Position numbers and translations under genes: made by a program. Of a DNA stretch of 38,831 nt, positions 8,188-17,881 are shown one piece after another. Each line of letters starts with the position of its first letter. The stretch's first letter is position 1. Source of the stretch: Anabaena catenula FACHB-362 (GTDB lineage: Bacteria; Cyanobacteriota; Cyanobacteriia; Cyanobacteriales; Nostocaceae); the NCBI RefSeq assembly GCF_014698735.1, contig NZ_JACJTQ010000050.1:1-38831 (forward strand), in the 5' to 3' direction. The notes under the pieces are model-generated. The model made no database searches. It saw only the letters and a list, made by a program, of their open reading frames with translations, and had not been told where the DNA came from.

Positions 8188-8877
8188 CTAGTTACGAGGT
8201 ATCACCAAATTTGACTGAAGTGTGATAGATAAATCATCTTCTGGCCGGAGAACGAAGACATCAACAGATTTTTTCCGCAACAGCACACTGGCTAAAGCAC
8301 CAGCCGCACCACCAGCAATAGGTTCTAACACTTCAATCTTTTTGTTACCTGTCAACAATGAAATGACGGTAGCAGCACCTGCACCAATAGCTGCATCAGT
8401 TAATATTTGTCCAGTATCGCTGCCTTTGGAGATTCTTTCAGTTTGGGAGATTGTTTGAGAATTAGCATTAATCTGTAACCTCCGCCCTGAGGAGAATACC
8501 AATTCTTTGGCTACAAAACGCACACCTTTATTATTATTGCTGCGGCTCGGATAATTATTGTATAGGTTAACAGGTTCTAGCTGTCCAACAACTTCTGTAT
8601 TAGCAGGAATTAAAACATTTCTATTACCGTCGATAATGTCGTTGCGTATTCTCAATGTTAGGGACGAAGTTTCCCCTGGAGTGACAATTACTTTCTCTTT
8701 TTCGTAAGTCACAGGAAAGGTGACTCTGGCCGGAATAGTAGTTATTCTGGATTGATTCAGATTGAATCTTTGTGCTTGAACAGGCTCAAAGGTAAATAAG
8801 GGCGTAGCTGCACCAGTTGTAATTGCTATTGCCATGAGTGCAGCGGTGCTAGATTTCCAACGATGAAGACGACTCAT
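8188..8877 (-). CDS. Exported paralogue of the SLH protein C-terminal domain
   Basis: I start it at the ATG at 8877 (229 residues) because MSRLHRWKSSTAALMAIAIT opens a signal peptide ending in PVQAQ that parallels the one in the SLH protein. The frame is open 30 codons further, but that extension is polar and would bury the signal. The mature part has the same order as the SLH protein: IPARVTFPVTYEKEKVIVTP, VLIPANTEVVGQLEP, FVAKELVFSSGR, a glycine-rich stretch (PIAGGAAGALASVLL) and a closing strand (DLSITLQSNLVIPRN). It lacks SLH modules. Adjacent position, same strand and shared architecture indicate tandem duplication followed by loss or gain of the SLH part. No function is known. Confidence 0.75.
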   Translation of the reverse strand: MSRLHRWKSSTAALMAIAITTGAATPLFTFEPVQAQRFNLNQSRITTIPARVTFPVTYEKEKVIVTPGETSSLTLRIRNDIIDGNRNVLIPANTEVVGQLEPVNLYNNYPSRSNNNKGVRFVAKELVFSSGRRLQINANSQTISQTERISKGSDTGQILTDAAIGAGAATVISLLTGNKKIEVLEPIAGGAAGALASVLLRKKSVDVFVLRPEDDLSITLQSNLVIPRN

Positions 8878-9526
8878 AAAGTGGGTTCCAATAATGTCTG
8901 ATTGATATCTGTTGTGACGTGGATTTATGGGGATAGTTTCTGATATTTTTTCAACTTTAGATTCCACTTTTTCCCCAGTGGATAAGTCTGAATTATGTGG
9001 TTAATATATGATTGTTACACTAACTTTTGAGCTTACTAATGTGGGTGCAGCAATGGCTGATTAGAGTATTCTATGACGTAAGTTTGCAGAGATTGTTCCT
9101 GAAGTTTTTTCTATGGCTTATGCATATACGATCGCAATTTTCATAGATATCTATAGGACTCCAGTTTGACTTATGATAGCTTGCGTGGCGTAACCATACT
9201 TACTCGTAGAGGCAGGGAACTCCTAACGGGGAACAGGAAAGAAGGTAGATGAGTAGGGGTAAAGCACTGTGCTAAATCCCTACATAAATCAAATCGGACT
9301 GCTGTAATCCAAAATCAGATGACGCTGTCTCTTAACCCAACCGACAATTTTCTTGATTAATTTCTCATCGAACCATCAAATAGGAAAAAATAAGTCTATG
9401 TATTGTAAATTTTTGTAAAATAGATGTCTTCAAGACTAGAAACCTGTTGTTTGAATCGCTAAACTAACAAAGAAGTGCATCTGTACTGTTAATTATTAAA
9501 ATTGTAAATGTGGCGCTATAGCCTGA
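8878..9526. other. Long intergenic region with a near-palindrome at 9254-9282
   Basis: 649 bases between divergent genes, with no supported ORF. The 29-base segment 9254-9282 is nearly symmetrical: TAGGG pairs with CCCTA at the ends, and AGCAC with GTGCT around a single central T. It may be a small dispersed repeat or an operator. The remainder is A/T-rich and should hold promoters for the envelope gene and sbcC. Confidence 0.5.
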
Positions 9527-12500
9527 ATGATCCCAGTACAACTTATCCTCAAAAACTTTCTTAGTTACCGTGATGCAACTTTAGATTTTGGCGGTTTGCA
9601 TACGGCTTGTATTTGCGGTTCCAATGGTGCGGGTAAATCTTCTCTTCTTGAAGCTATCACTTGGGCAATTTGGGGTGAAAGCCGTGCCACGGTGGAAGAT
9701 GATGTGATTTATTCTGGAGCAAAAGAAGTCAGAGTTGATTTTACTTTCCATAATAACCAACAACAATATCGGGTGATTCGTACCCGTCTGCGAGGTGGAA
9801 ATAGCGTCCTAGAATTTCAAATTGAAACTCCTGCGGGCTTTCGTCCCCTAACTGGTAAAGGGGTAAGAGCAACTCAGGATGTGATTATACAACATATCAA
9901 GCTCGATTACGATACTTTTATTAATTCGGCTTACTTACGTCAAGGACGAGCCGATGAATTCATGCTCAAACGTCCCAATGAGCGCAAGGAAATTTTAGCG
10001 GAGTTATTAAAACTCAATCAATATGATGAATTAGAAGAACGAGCAAAGGATAGTTTTAAAAAGTACAAATTCCGAATAGAGGATTTGGAGCGTTCTTTGG
10101 AGGGAATTAAAACCCAACTCCAACAACGGGAGATCACAAAGACGCAAAGAGCAGAGTTAGAAGCCCAACTGAATAACCTGCAACAGATGCAAGCTTTGGA
10201 CAATATTCAATTACAAAGTTTGCAAGTTGTCCAACACCAACACCAAAACTGGGAACAACAACTGAGTTTTGTGCGGCAACAATATCAAAATCTTAGCCAA
10301 GATTGCGATCGCTTGCATCAAGACCAATTAGCTGCAAAATCCCAACTTGCAGATTTACAAGCAATTCTCAGTCAAACAGCCGAAATTCAAGCTGGATACA
10401 GCCAATATCAAAGTCTGCGCTCTCAAGAAGAAGTTTTTGCTGCTAAATTTGAACAACATACCCGCGCTACAGGCTTACAACAACAACAGCAAAAACAGCT
10501 TAATAAACAAATTCAAGAAATTGAACGTCAACTGCAACAAGCCGAAGCTCAACTAGAAGCTTTAGAACAACAAGAGCGAGAAATTCAGCAAACTCTCACC
10601 AAATCCTCGGAAGTAGAAGCAGCTTTAGCGCAATTAGCTACCGCACGCAATCATTTGACTAATTTGGATCAATTGCAAATGCAAGTGAATCCTTTATTAC
10701 AACAACGAGCCACTTTACAAAGTCAATTAGATCGCACTCATGCTGGATTATTAGCGCGACTAGAACAACTGCAAAATACAGAAAACCAACTCCAAAACCA
10801 ACATCGTCGTCAACCCCAGCTACAACAAGCAGTAATGGATGTGGGTGTCCAAATTGAAGCATTAGAGAAAAAACGCGTTTATTTACAGAGAGTCCAAGAA
10901 AAGGGACAGGAACGCAGACACTTTATCGAACGTTTGCAAGCTCACCAACGGGACTACGAAAAATTACTTTCAGAACTAGAGCAAAAATTACAAATGCTCC
11001 AAAATCCCAATGCACTGTGTCCATTGTGCGAACGTCCTTTAGATGAACATCACTGGAATCGAGTCATCGAAAAAACTCAACTTGAATACGACGATACCCA
11101 AGGACAATTTTGGGTAGTGCGAGAACAAATGGCGGTTTCAGATAAAGAAATTCAGGTATTAAGACAAGAATATCGAGATATATCTCAGCAATTATCAGCT
11201 TATGATGCTTTAAGAGAAAAACGGGGACAATTGGCGGCACAGTTGCAAGCGACAACGGATATCCAAACACAGTTACAACAAATTGCGTTAGAAAAAGAAC
11301 ATTTAGAGCGTTCTTTACAAGGTAATTACGCCCCTGACAAACAAGCTGAACTTAAACAGTTAGACGAATATCTGCAACAACTTAATTATAGTGAACAAGA
11401 TCATGCTTTAGCTCGAAGTGAAGTTGAGCGTTGGCGGTGGGCAGAAATTAAACAAGGTCAAATTAAAGAAGCAATTAAGCGTCAAACCAAATTAGCTGCT
11501 AGGAAACCGGAACTGCAAACTAATATTGCCCAACTGAAAACTAGAATTCAAGAAGAACAAACAGATTCTGATATTGCTAGACAGATAGAAGCTTTAACTG
11601 AGCAAATTGCGGAACTTAATTACAGTGCTGAAGAACATAATCGCCTGCGTCAAGCTGTTCGTGAGCTTCAATCTTGGCATTTGCGTTATCAACAATTATT
11701 ATCTGCTCAGGAGCAATATCCTCAATTGCAAACGAAATTGCAAGATTTGGCAACTTCTCAAAATAGCAGATTAGCAGAACGGCAAAATTTCGCCGAACAA
11801 ATTGACGCTATTGTTGAACAGTTAAAAGCAACAGCTAATCCCGTCGCCCAAATTCAGGCTTTAGAGCAGCAATTAGCAATTCGTAGGCGCGAACTTGATG
11901 AAAAAATCGCTAAGTTGGGGCGTTTAGAACAAATGGCGCACCAATTGGAAATGCTGCAAAGTCAGTATGAGCAAGAGCAGGAACAACTGCAAGCTTGTAA
12001 GCAGCAACAGCGTGTTTATCAGGAATTAGCCCAAGCTTTTGGGAAAAATGGTATCCAAGCTTTGATGATTGAAAATGTGTTACCTCAACTTGAAGCTGAG
12101 ACAAATCAACTACTTTCGCGATTGAGTGCAAATCAGTTGCACGTCCAATTTGTGACGCAGAAGGCAGGAAGGAGTGGGAAGTCTAGTAAGAAAAATGCCA
12201 AGTTGATAGATACATTAGATATTTTAATTGCTGATGCTAGGGGGACACGAGCTTATGAAACTTATTCTGGTGGAGAAGCTTTTAGAATTAACTTTGCGAT
12301 TCGGTTAGCGTTGGCGAAATTATTGGCGCAGCGTGCGGGTGCGGCGTTACAGTTGTTGATTATTGACGAAGGGTTTGGAACTCAGGATGGGGAAGGGTGC
12401 GATCGCTTGATTGCGGCGATTAATGCGATCGCTACTGATTTCGCCTGTATCCTCACTGTAACCCATATGCCCCACCTCAAAGAAGCCTTTCAAGCCCGGA

Positions 12501-12550
12501 TTGAAGTGAATAAGACTCAGCAAGGTTCACAGCTATCTTTACTCGTTTAA
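9527..12550 (+). CDS. sbcC: SbcC/Rad50-type ATPase subunit of the SbcCD nuclease
   Basis: 1007 residues. The N-terminus carries the Walker A loop GSNGAGKSSLLEAITWAIWG and the Q-loop region FINSAYLRQGRADEFMLKRP. A very long glutamine-rich coiled coil fills about residues 170-850, interrupted by the zinc hook CPLC with Cys498 and Cys501. The C-terminal ATPase lobe has the signature TYSGGEAFRINFAIRLAL and Walker B LLIIDEGFGTQDGEG. SbcC pairs with the SbcD nuclease to cut hairpins and DNA ends during repair and replication restart. sbcD is not in this window, so the two are unlinked here. The ATG at 9527 is nine codons before the conserved LSYRDATLDF; no strong ribosome binding site is visible. 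Confidence 0.93.
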   Translation: MIPVQLILKNFLSYRDATLDFGGLHTACICGSNGAGKSSLLEAITWAIWGESRATVEDDVIYSGAKEVRVDFTFHNNQQQYRVIRTRLRGGNSVLEFQIETPAGFRPLTGKGVRATQDVIIQHIKLDYDTFINSAYLRQGRADEFMLKRPNERKEILAELLKLNQYDELEERAKDSFKKYKFRIEDLERSLEGIKTQLQQREITKTQRAELEAQLNNLQQMQALDNIQLQSLQVVQHQHQNWEQQLSFVRQQYQNLSQDCDRLHQDQLAAKSQLADLQAILSQTAEIQAGYSQYQSLRSQEEVFAAKFEQHTRATGLQQQQQKQLNKQIQEIERQLQQAEAQLEALEQQEREIQQTLTKSSEVEAALAQLATARNHLTNLDQLQMQVNPLLQQRATLQSQLDRTHAGLLARLEQLQNTENQLQNQHRRQPQLQQAVMDVGVQIEALEKKRVYLQRVQEKGQERRHFIERLQAHQRDYEKLLSELEQKLQMLQNPNALCPLCERPLDEHHWNRVIEKTQLEYDDTQGQFWVVREQMAVSDKEIQVLRQEYRDISQQLSAYDALREKRGQLAAQLQATTDIQTQLQQIALEKEHLERSLQGNYAPDKQAELKQLDEYLQQLNYSEQDHALARSEVERWRWAEIKQGQIKEAIKRQTKLAARKPELQTNIAQLKTRIQEEQTDSDIARQIEALTEQIAELNYSAEEHNRLRQAVRELQSWHLRYQQLLSAQEQYPQLQTKLQDLATSQNSRLAERQNFAEQIDAIVEQLKATANPVAQIQALEQQLAIRRRELDEKIAKLGRLEQMAHQLEMLQSQYEQEQEQLQACKQQQRVYQELAQAFGKNGIQALMIENVLPQLEAETNQLLSRLSANQLHVQFVTQKAGRSGKSSKKNAKLIDTLDILIADARGTRAYETYSGGEAFRINFAIRLALAKLLAQRAGAALQLLIIDEGFGTQDGEGCDRLIAAINAIATDFACILTVTHMPHLKEAFQARIEVNKTQQGSQLSLLV

Positions 12551-13332
12551 TCTACTAAATCACAACTCGGCTTTGATGTTCGTTTAAAGACTTATAATTA
12601 GGGCTGACACTCTGACGTGGTGACACTCTGACGCAGTGAGCGTGTTTGATCAACAATTTAGTCGGATTTGTTATAACTTGACATTGTGTAAGTTTATTAG
12701 TAATAATACGGGTGCTAGAGTTAAACGTCCACTAATACCGTTTCACTTTAAGGTTGATACAAATGGACAGACGCGGGGACGCGGGGACGCGGTGACGGGG
12801 ACATTCATTTGTAGCTTTAATTAAGTGAATTGATATAACCAGCATTCAATATTGCAGATTACGCTGCAATAATATCGTACAGACTGTAGATTACTGCAAG
12901 CCTGTGATGCTCTTCCCTATTTATGATAGTGTTCCCTAAAAAACAACTGTTTGAGAAACTGATTGTATATGCAATCTAGCTTATCAATAAATCACCTGAA
13001 GCATCTGAATAGGGTCAAATAATCTTGTTGCATTTTATACAATAAGTTTAAATTACAAAAAACATATTAATCTGTTTACAGAGTGTGTAATTGAACTCAT
13101 CTCTGCTAGGAGATAAAAGCTGCAATTAAAATACATATTACTATGGGAAAGTCACCCACCAAAGAGACAAAAAGCTGATAAAATTTGCTTTTTGCATATT
13201 GAATTGTGTAGACATACAGTAGATTATTTTAACTTTTAGAATGCTGTACTAGGTTATAAATCAGGGTTATTCATGCAGAATCAAAAATAAATAATAAAAA
13301 AACATAAGCATTCTACTAGAGCAAAGGCTAAT
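12551..13332. other. Intergenic region with direct repeats and a mobile-type repeat
   Basis: 782 bases with no supported gene. TGACACTCTGACG occurs twice in direct orientation, at 12605-12617 and 12621-12633. A repeat element follows at 12733-12837 (listed separately). After that the DNA is A/T-rich up to the GGDEF/EAL gene. A 62-codon open frame at 12636-12824 runs through the repeats and is not credible. Confidence 0.6.
12733..12837. repeat. Dispersed MITE-like repeat, copy 1
   Basis: About 105 bp. The left arm (TAATACCGTTTCACTTTAAG, continuing to TACAAATG) and the right arm (CATTTGTAGCTTTAATTAAG, continuing to GATATA) are imperfect inverted repeats. The middle is a G-rich run built from GACGCGGG units. 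A second copy in the same orientation lies at 15941-16033 with nearly identical arms but a different, shorter middle. Conserved arms with a variable core, and no coding capacity, fit a small non-autonomous mobile element. Confidence 0.8.
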
Positions 13333-15234
13333 ATGATGATTGTAATATTCGGGGTGTTAATCTGCTTGGGAATTCAATTAATTGTTTTAGGCATCTTAAA
13401 TTTTGTATTATCTAACTTCCGTAATCAAAGATTATTAAATAATAATTTATTTAATAAACCTGAAGATTATTTATTAAAGAAAATGCAATTGGAAATTGCT
13501 GAACGCCAGCGCATTCAACTAGAATTAGAAAAAATATTAGCTTTACAACAAGCGACACTCAACTCAACTGCGGACGGTATTTTAATAGTAGATAATCTAG
13601 GTAAAATTATAGCCTATAATCAAACTTTTCTGCAAATGTGGCAAATTCCCGAATTATTAATTAAGTCGGAAAATTACAGCCAAGTACTAAGATTAGCCAT
13701 CAAACAACTCAAAAATCCCAGACATTATTTGGAGATATTCAAAAAAATCAGTCAAAATCCAGATACACAAATCACTGAGTCTATTTTTTTTCAAGATGGA
13801 AAAGTATTTGAACCTTATTCTCAATGGACTTATATTAGTGAAAAAAAAATTGGAAGAGTTTGGAGCTTTCGCAATATCACAGCCGAAAAATTAGTATCAG
13901 AAACAGTGAATTATCAAAATTTATATGATTCTTTGACGAATTTGCCAAACCGAGAATTATTCAAAAATACGCTCATCGCTTCTTTAGAAAAAGTCCGTAA
14001 AAATGGTAAATTAGCTGTGTGCTTTTTGGACTTAGATCGCTTTAAAAAAATCAATGAAACTTTAGGTTATGCTATTGGTGATCAACTGTTACAAATGGTT
14101 GCCCAACGCTTAACTGAATGTTTACGTGAGGGTGACATTGTTGCCCGTTGGGGAGGTGATGAGTTTACTATTCTGTTGCCAGGAATTAGTGATATCAAGG
14201 ATGTAAATTTAATTCAAGATCAGATATTTGCAGCTTTTAAACAAGGATTTCAGATTGAAAATCACCACTTAAACATCAGCCTCAGTATTGGAATTGCTAT
14301 CTATCCTTTGCATGGAAAAGATGCAGAAACATTGATGAAGAATGCTGATGCAGCTTTATATGGTGTACAATTACAAGGACGCAATAACTACGGACTATAT
14401 CACACAGGTATTAATTCACAAGCTTCTGAATTGTTCATGTTAGAAAATAGCTTGCATAATGCCTTAGAGCGACAAGAACTTGAAGTTTATTACCAACCCC
14501 AGATCAATAGTTCTACGGGTGAAATTATAAAAATGGAAGCTCTGTTGCGTTGGCAACATCCAGAAATAGGTTTAATTTCACCAGCAAATTTTATCCCTAT
14601 TGCTGAAGAAACTGGATTAATTTTACCAATTTCTGAATGGGTTTTAAAAACCGCCTGTTTACAAACTAAAGCATGGCAAAATGATTTGAATTTGCCATCT
14701 CTATCAATTGCTGTCAATCTATCAACTAGACAGTTCCAGCAACCAAACTTAGTTTGTATGATTAAAGAAATATTATCGGAAACTAAATTAAAAACAAAAT
14801 ATTTGGAGCTAGAACTTACAGAAACTGCTGCCATGCAGGACGTTGAATTAACTAAAAAAATTTTAAGTGAATTAGGTGATATAGGAATTACTATCTCGAT
14901 AGATGACTTTGGTACAGGATATTCTTCGTTAAGTTATTTGAAAGATTTTCCTATTCATGCATTAAAAATTGACCGTTCTTTTATCTGCAATCTAGCCAAT
15001 AGCAATAGCGATACAGCAATTATAACAGCGATAATTGCCTTAGCTAATGAACTGAATTTAGCAGTCGTTGCCGAAGGAGTAGAAACTCAAGAACAATTTG
15101 ATTTATTACGACTTCTCGATTGTGAAGTTATGCAAGGGTATCTCTTTAGTTATCCCTTATCAGCAGATGATGCTACAATTATGCTAAAAGAATATCAACC
15201 AAAAAGAGTTAGGAACTCTTTTTTAGTTGGATAA
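13333..15234 (+). CDS. PAS-GGDEF-EAL cyclic-di-GMP enzyme, membrane-anchored
   Basis: 633 residues. A hydrophobic anchor (residues 2-28) and a charged helix are followed by a PAS domain (about 60-175, starting near LQQATLNSTADGILIVDN). The GGDEF domain (about 195-355) has an intact RWGGDEF motif (GGDEF at 274-278), preceded by REGD, an RxxD product-inhibition site at the standard five-residue spacing. The EAL domain (about 375-620) keeps EAL (402-404), VNLSTRQF, LELTE, DDFGTGYSSL, LKIDRSF and VAEGVET. Both cyclase and phosphodiesterase activities therefore look possible, with PAS as input. AAAGG five bases before the ATG is a plausible binding site. It stands alone, convergent with the SH3b gene. 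Confidence 0.9.
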   Translation: MMIVIFGVLICLGIQLIVLGILNFVLSNFRNQRLLNNNLFNKPEDYLLKKMQLEIAERQRIQLELEKILALQQATLNSTADGILIVDNLGKIIAYNQTFLQMWQIPELLIKSENYSQVLRLAIKQLKNPRHYLEIFKKISQNPDTQITESIFFQDGKVFEPYSQWTYISEKKIGRVWSFRNITAEKLVSETVNYQNLYDSLTNLPNRELFKNTLIASLEKVRKNGKLAVCFLDLDRFKKINETLGYAIGDQLLQMVAQRLTECLREGDIVARWGGDEFTILLPGISDIKDVNLIQDQIFAAFKQGFQIENHHLNISLSIGIAIYPLHGKDAETLMKNADAALYGVQLQGRNNYGLYHTGINSQASELFMLENSLHNALERQELEVYYQPQINSSTGEIIKMEALLRWQHPEIGLISPANFIPIAEETGLILPISEWVLKTACLQTKAWQNDLNLPSLSIAVNLSTRQFQQPNLVCMIKEILSETKLKTKYLELELTETAAMQDVELTKKILSELGDIGITISIDDFGTGYSSLSYLKDFPIHALKIDRSFICNLANSNSDTAIITAIIALANELNLAVVAEGVETQEQFDLLRLLDCEVMQGYLFSYPLSADDATIMLKEYQPKRVRNSFLVG

Positions 15235-15252
15235 AATTAGGTTCTGATTTAT

Positions 15253-15744
15253 TTATTGTTGTTCTTCAGATCGTTTAATATTAGCTGCTTTTACCCAACC
15301 TTCTTGATTAGTACCTTCAACGCGAATTTTTTGCCAAACTTTATCCGAACTTTCTTCTAAAACGATGATTTTTTGATTAAAACCAACACCACCATTGCGT
15401 TCAGCATCTTGTTTGGGTTCGGTTCGCAAACGTAAACCTTGAGACCAAGTAACAATCCCTCGGTAAGCCCCTGGTGGTAATGAATCAGGTGATTCTGTGG
15501 GGGTAGGAGTGGGACTGGGAGTAGCTTCTGTCTTAGGTGTAGGCTTGGGAGTGGATGTGGTTTTTGCTGGAGTTATTTTTGGTTTGTCAGGTTTGGGTTT
15601 GGGATTATCGTTAGCAAATTTGGGTCTTTCTGGGGGTACAGAGGTGCGATTGACAAAATAGAGGGCTACTGTCAGTCCGCTACCCAATAAGACTGCGATC
15701 GCTAGGACAACACCCAGTATAAATTTAAGTAAGCCAGAAAGCAT
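15253..15744 (-). CDS. Membrane-anchored SH3b-domain protein with Pro-rich linker
   Basis: 163 residues. One N-terminal hydrophobic helix (about 5-31) anchors a low-complexity linker of Pro, Lys and Thr (about 35-88). A bacterial SH3 domain follows (about 92-157), with YRGIVTWSQGLRLRTEP, VGFNQKIIVLEE, VWQKIRV and GWVKAANI. SH3b domains usually bind peptidoglycan or peptides, so the protein probably reaches from the inner membrane into the cell wall. AGAGGT eight bases before the ATG supports the start. It is convergent with the GGDEF/EAL gene with an 18-base gap, and no terminator is seen between them. The specific function is unknown. Confidence 0.8.
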   Translation of the reverse strand: MLSGLLKFILGVVLAIAVLLGSGLTVALYFVNRTSVPPERPKFANDNPKPKPDKPKITPAKTTSTPKPTPKTEATPSPTPTPTESPDSLPPGAYRGIVTWSQGLRLRTEPKQDAERNGGVGFNQKIIVLEESSDKVWQKIRVEGTNQEGWVKAANIKRSEEQQ

Positions 15745-16139
15745 AGTTATAACCTCTAGTCATTTATTAGTTATTAGTTAACAGTTATCAGTTGTCTCCT
15801 GTTAGCTGTTGCCTTTTTTAATCAATAGTCCATATTAATTCATGATTAACTACGAACTATTGATTAAGTAGGATTGACTAAATTATTATTGCAGCAGGGC
15901 GAAAATCACTATCCACTTAAAAAAGGTTTACTCAGATGAGTAATACCGTTTCACTTTAAGGTTGATACAAATGGACAGACGCGGAAGGAGACGCGGAGAT
16001 TCATTTGTAGCTTTAATTAAGTGAATTGATATAAACAAGCGTTATTCCCTGCTGCATTGCTGTCTTCAGCCTCCAGCCAGACTGCCTTTTTACATGATGG
16101 CATTTGGCATTGAATGCTTTTAAGGCGCTGAAGAAGAAA
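15745..16139. other. Intergenic region holding the second MITE-like copy
   Basis: 395 bases without a gene. It starts with TTAGTTATTAGTTAACAG-type short direct repeats upstream of the SH3b gene, and contains the repeat copy at 15941-16033. No terminator is obvious for ycf46, whose stop codon is at the right end of this gap. Confidence 0.55.
15941..16033. repeat. Dispersed MITE-like repeat, copy 2
   Basis: About 93 bp, in the same orientation as the copy at 12733-12837. The first 36 bases and the last 40 are nearly identical to that copy. The middle differs: GACGCGG is followed by AAGGAGACGCGGAGA rather than three tandem units. The inverted arms are kept. The two copies enclose the GGDEF/EAL and SH3b genes. 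Confidence 0.8.
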
Positions 16140-17651
16140 TTAGCGTCTCGAAGAGAAGGTATCATTTAAAGGATTTTGCTTGGAAGCCAGACGCGCTCTC
16201 CCCGCAGCAGCCCATTCTTGCAGTTTTTGAATTTGCTCCACCGCAGTTCTTGCCAAAGGTATAATTTGACTAGCAGATTCTAAAACATCATCGGTGGTAA
16301 AGTCACGATTTTGGCTAAATCCGATATGCATCGCTTCAATTAAGGTTTGCTCAATCTCTGCGCCCGAAAAATCAGGGGTTTCGTAAGCTAACCTATCAAT
16401 GTCATAGCCTTTCAAGTTATGAGGACGCAATCGGGATAAATGGACGTTAAAAATGGCTTTTCTCTCTTCTTGGCTGGGTAAACCGACAAAGAAAATTTCA
16501 TCAAATCTCCCTTTCCGCAACATTTCTGGGGGTAAGGCTTGGATATCGTTAGCAGTGGAGACGACAAATACGGGGGAGGTTTTTTCGGCTAACCAGGTGA
16601 TAAAAGTACCAAATACCCGGCTGGTTGTTCCCGCATCACCTTTACTACCCAACCCGGAAAAGGCTTTATCGATTTCATCAATCCACAACACGCAGGGAGC
16701 GAGGGCTTCAGCTACTTGAATCATTTGACGAGTGCGGGATTCTGATTCACCGACTAAACCACCAAATAACCGCCCTACATCTAAGCGTAACAGGGGTAAA
16801 TGCCAATTATGTGCGATCGCTTTGGCTGTTAATGATTTACCTGTTCCCTGAATTCCCACCAACATTAATCCACGGGGGTGCGGTAATCCGTACTGTCGAG
16901 CTTTTTCTGTGAATGCACCACCGCGACGAATTAACCAGTCTTTAAGGTTATCAAGTCCTCCTATATCAGAAATCTGCTCAGTGGCTGGGTAAAAGTCCAG
17001 GATTTGGGTTTGGCGGATAGTTTGGCGTTTTTCCTCCAAAACTAAATCAACGTCTTCTGGTTGTAATTGTCCGTGGGATGCTACAGCCCTGGCTAAAACT
17101 CGGCGTATCCTTTCCATAGATAAACCTTGACAAGAACGCACCAAGTCATCGAGAAATTTACCAGAAGGTGAGTTACCAGTGGCTTGTAATAATCGTTCTA
17201 CCTCGGTTTTAATTTCCGGTGCTGCGGGTAAGGGAAATTCAACCACCGTCAACACTTCCGTTAAATCGTCAGGAATAGCAATGCGTGGCGATAATAAAAC
17301 AATATTTTTCGGTTGAGATTTGAGAAGTCGGGCTAAGTTGCGGAGTTTGCGAGAAATAGCCACATCATCTAAAAAGCGGTGATAATCCCGGAGAATCAAT
17401 ACTGCTGGGGCGGAAGCTGGTAATTTTTCGATAAATTCTAATGCTTGTAAGGGGTTGCGCTTCCCAAATCCCGCATCGTTGGGGTTTCCTTGATAACCAT
17501 CGACAAAATCCCAAGTATAAACGGGGCGATTTCCTTGGTTTGTGGCTTCTTCGCGGATAGCGGCTTCTACCCGTTCTTCTTCGTAGGTGGGGATATAAAT
17601 CAGCGGGTAGCGGGCGCGGAGGAGCAGTTTAAATTCGTCACGGAAGTTCAT
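16140..17651 (-). CDS. ycf46: Ycf46-type AAA+ ATPase
   Basis: 503 residues. The N-terminal 200 residues form a degenerate ATPase-like domain beginning FRDEFKLLLRARYPLIYI. The second half is a full AAA+ module: Walker A GIQGTGKS (about 265-272), Walker B VLWIDEIDKAF, sensor VVSTAND, and the second region of homology with arginine finger in MLRKGRFDEIFFVGLP. A helical lid follows (FSGAEIEQTLIEAMHI). The length and order match Ycf46, present in cyanobacteria and red algal plastid genomes; the Synechocystis relative has been linked to inorganic carbon use. Substrates are unknown. It is transcribed alone; the ATG at 17651 fits the family start although no clear binding site is visible. Confidence 0.9.
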   Translation of the reverse strand: MNFRDEFKLLLRARYPLIYIPTYEEERVEAAIREEATNQGNRPVYTWDFVDGYQGNPNDAGFGKRNPLQALEFIEKLPASAPAVLILRDYHRFLDDVAISRKLRNLARLLKSQPKNIVLLSPRIAIPDDLTEVLTVVEFPLPAAPEIKTEVERLLQATGNSPSGKFLDDLVRSCQGLSMERIRRVLARAVASHGQLQPEDVDLVLEEKRQTIRQTQILDFYPATEQISDIGGLDNLKDWLIRRGGAFTEKARQYGLPHPRGLMLVGIQGTGKSLTAKAIAHNWHLPLLRLDVGRLFGGLVGESESRTRQMIQVAEALAPCVLWIDEIDKAFSGLGSKGDAGTTSRVFGTFITWLAEKTSPVFVVSTANDIQALPPEMLRKGRFDEIFFVGLPSQEERKAIFNVHLSRLRPHNLKGYDIDRLAYETPDFSGAEIEQTLIEAMHIGFSQNRDFTTDDVLESASQIIPLARTAVEQIQKLQEWAAAGRARLASKQNPLNDTFSSRR

Positions 17652-17794
17652 AAGGTAGTTGTTGGTGGTGATTTGTTATTCTCCTATTGTTAAGGGTTGT
17701 ATTGTGTCTAACAACTGGAAGAATATGGATTTAATGAACCGCGAAGAAGCGAAGAGCGCGAAGGAAGAAGGGAAGAAGAGAGAGTTTTGTTTCA

Positions 17795-17827
17795 CGCAAA
17801 GACGCAAAGGTGCAAAGGCGCAAAGGA
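17795..17827. repeat. Tandem CGCAAAGG-type short repeat
   Basis: Four imperfect units of CGCAAAG plus a spacer (CGCAAAGA, CGCAAAGG, TGCAAAGG, CGCAAAGG). This belongs to the degenerate short tandem repeats common between cyanobacterial genes; related strings occur near 29674 and 31958. Confidence 0.7.
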
Positions 17828-17881
17828 GGAGGAGAGAATAAGGGGTAGTATCGTTATTATCGTTTAGTAGTCTTATCCGCT

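Noticed and set aside
9254-9282. Near-palindrome considered as an sbcC operator
   Set aside because: It is about 245 bases before sbcC, not near a recognisable promoter, and looks like a dispersed repeat. It is noted only in the intergenic entry.
10347-10556. Open frame inside sbcC, and similar ones inside serS, pntAA and ycf46
   Set aside because: They are shadows of long, clearly coding frames and have no homology or binding sites of their own.
12636-12824. 62-codon open frame
   Set aside because: Most of it lies inside the MITE-like repeat copy 1 and its G-rich tandem core.
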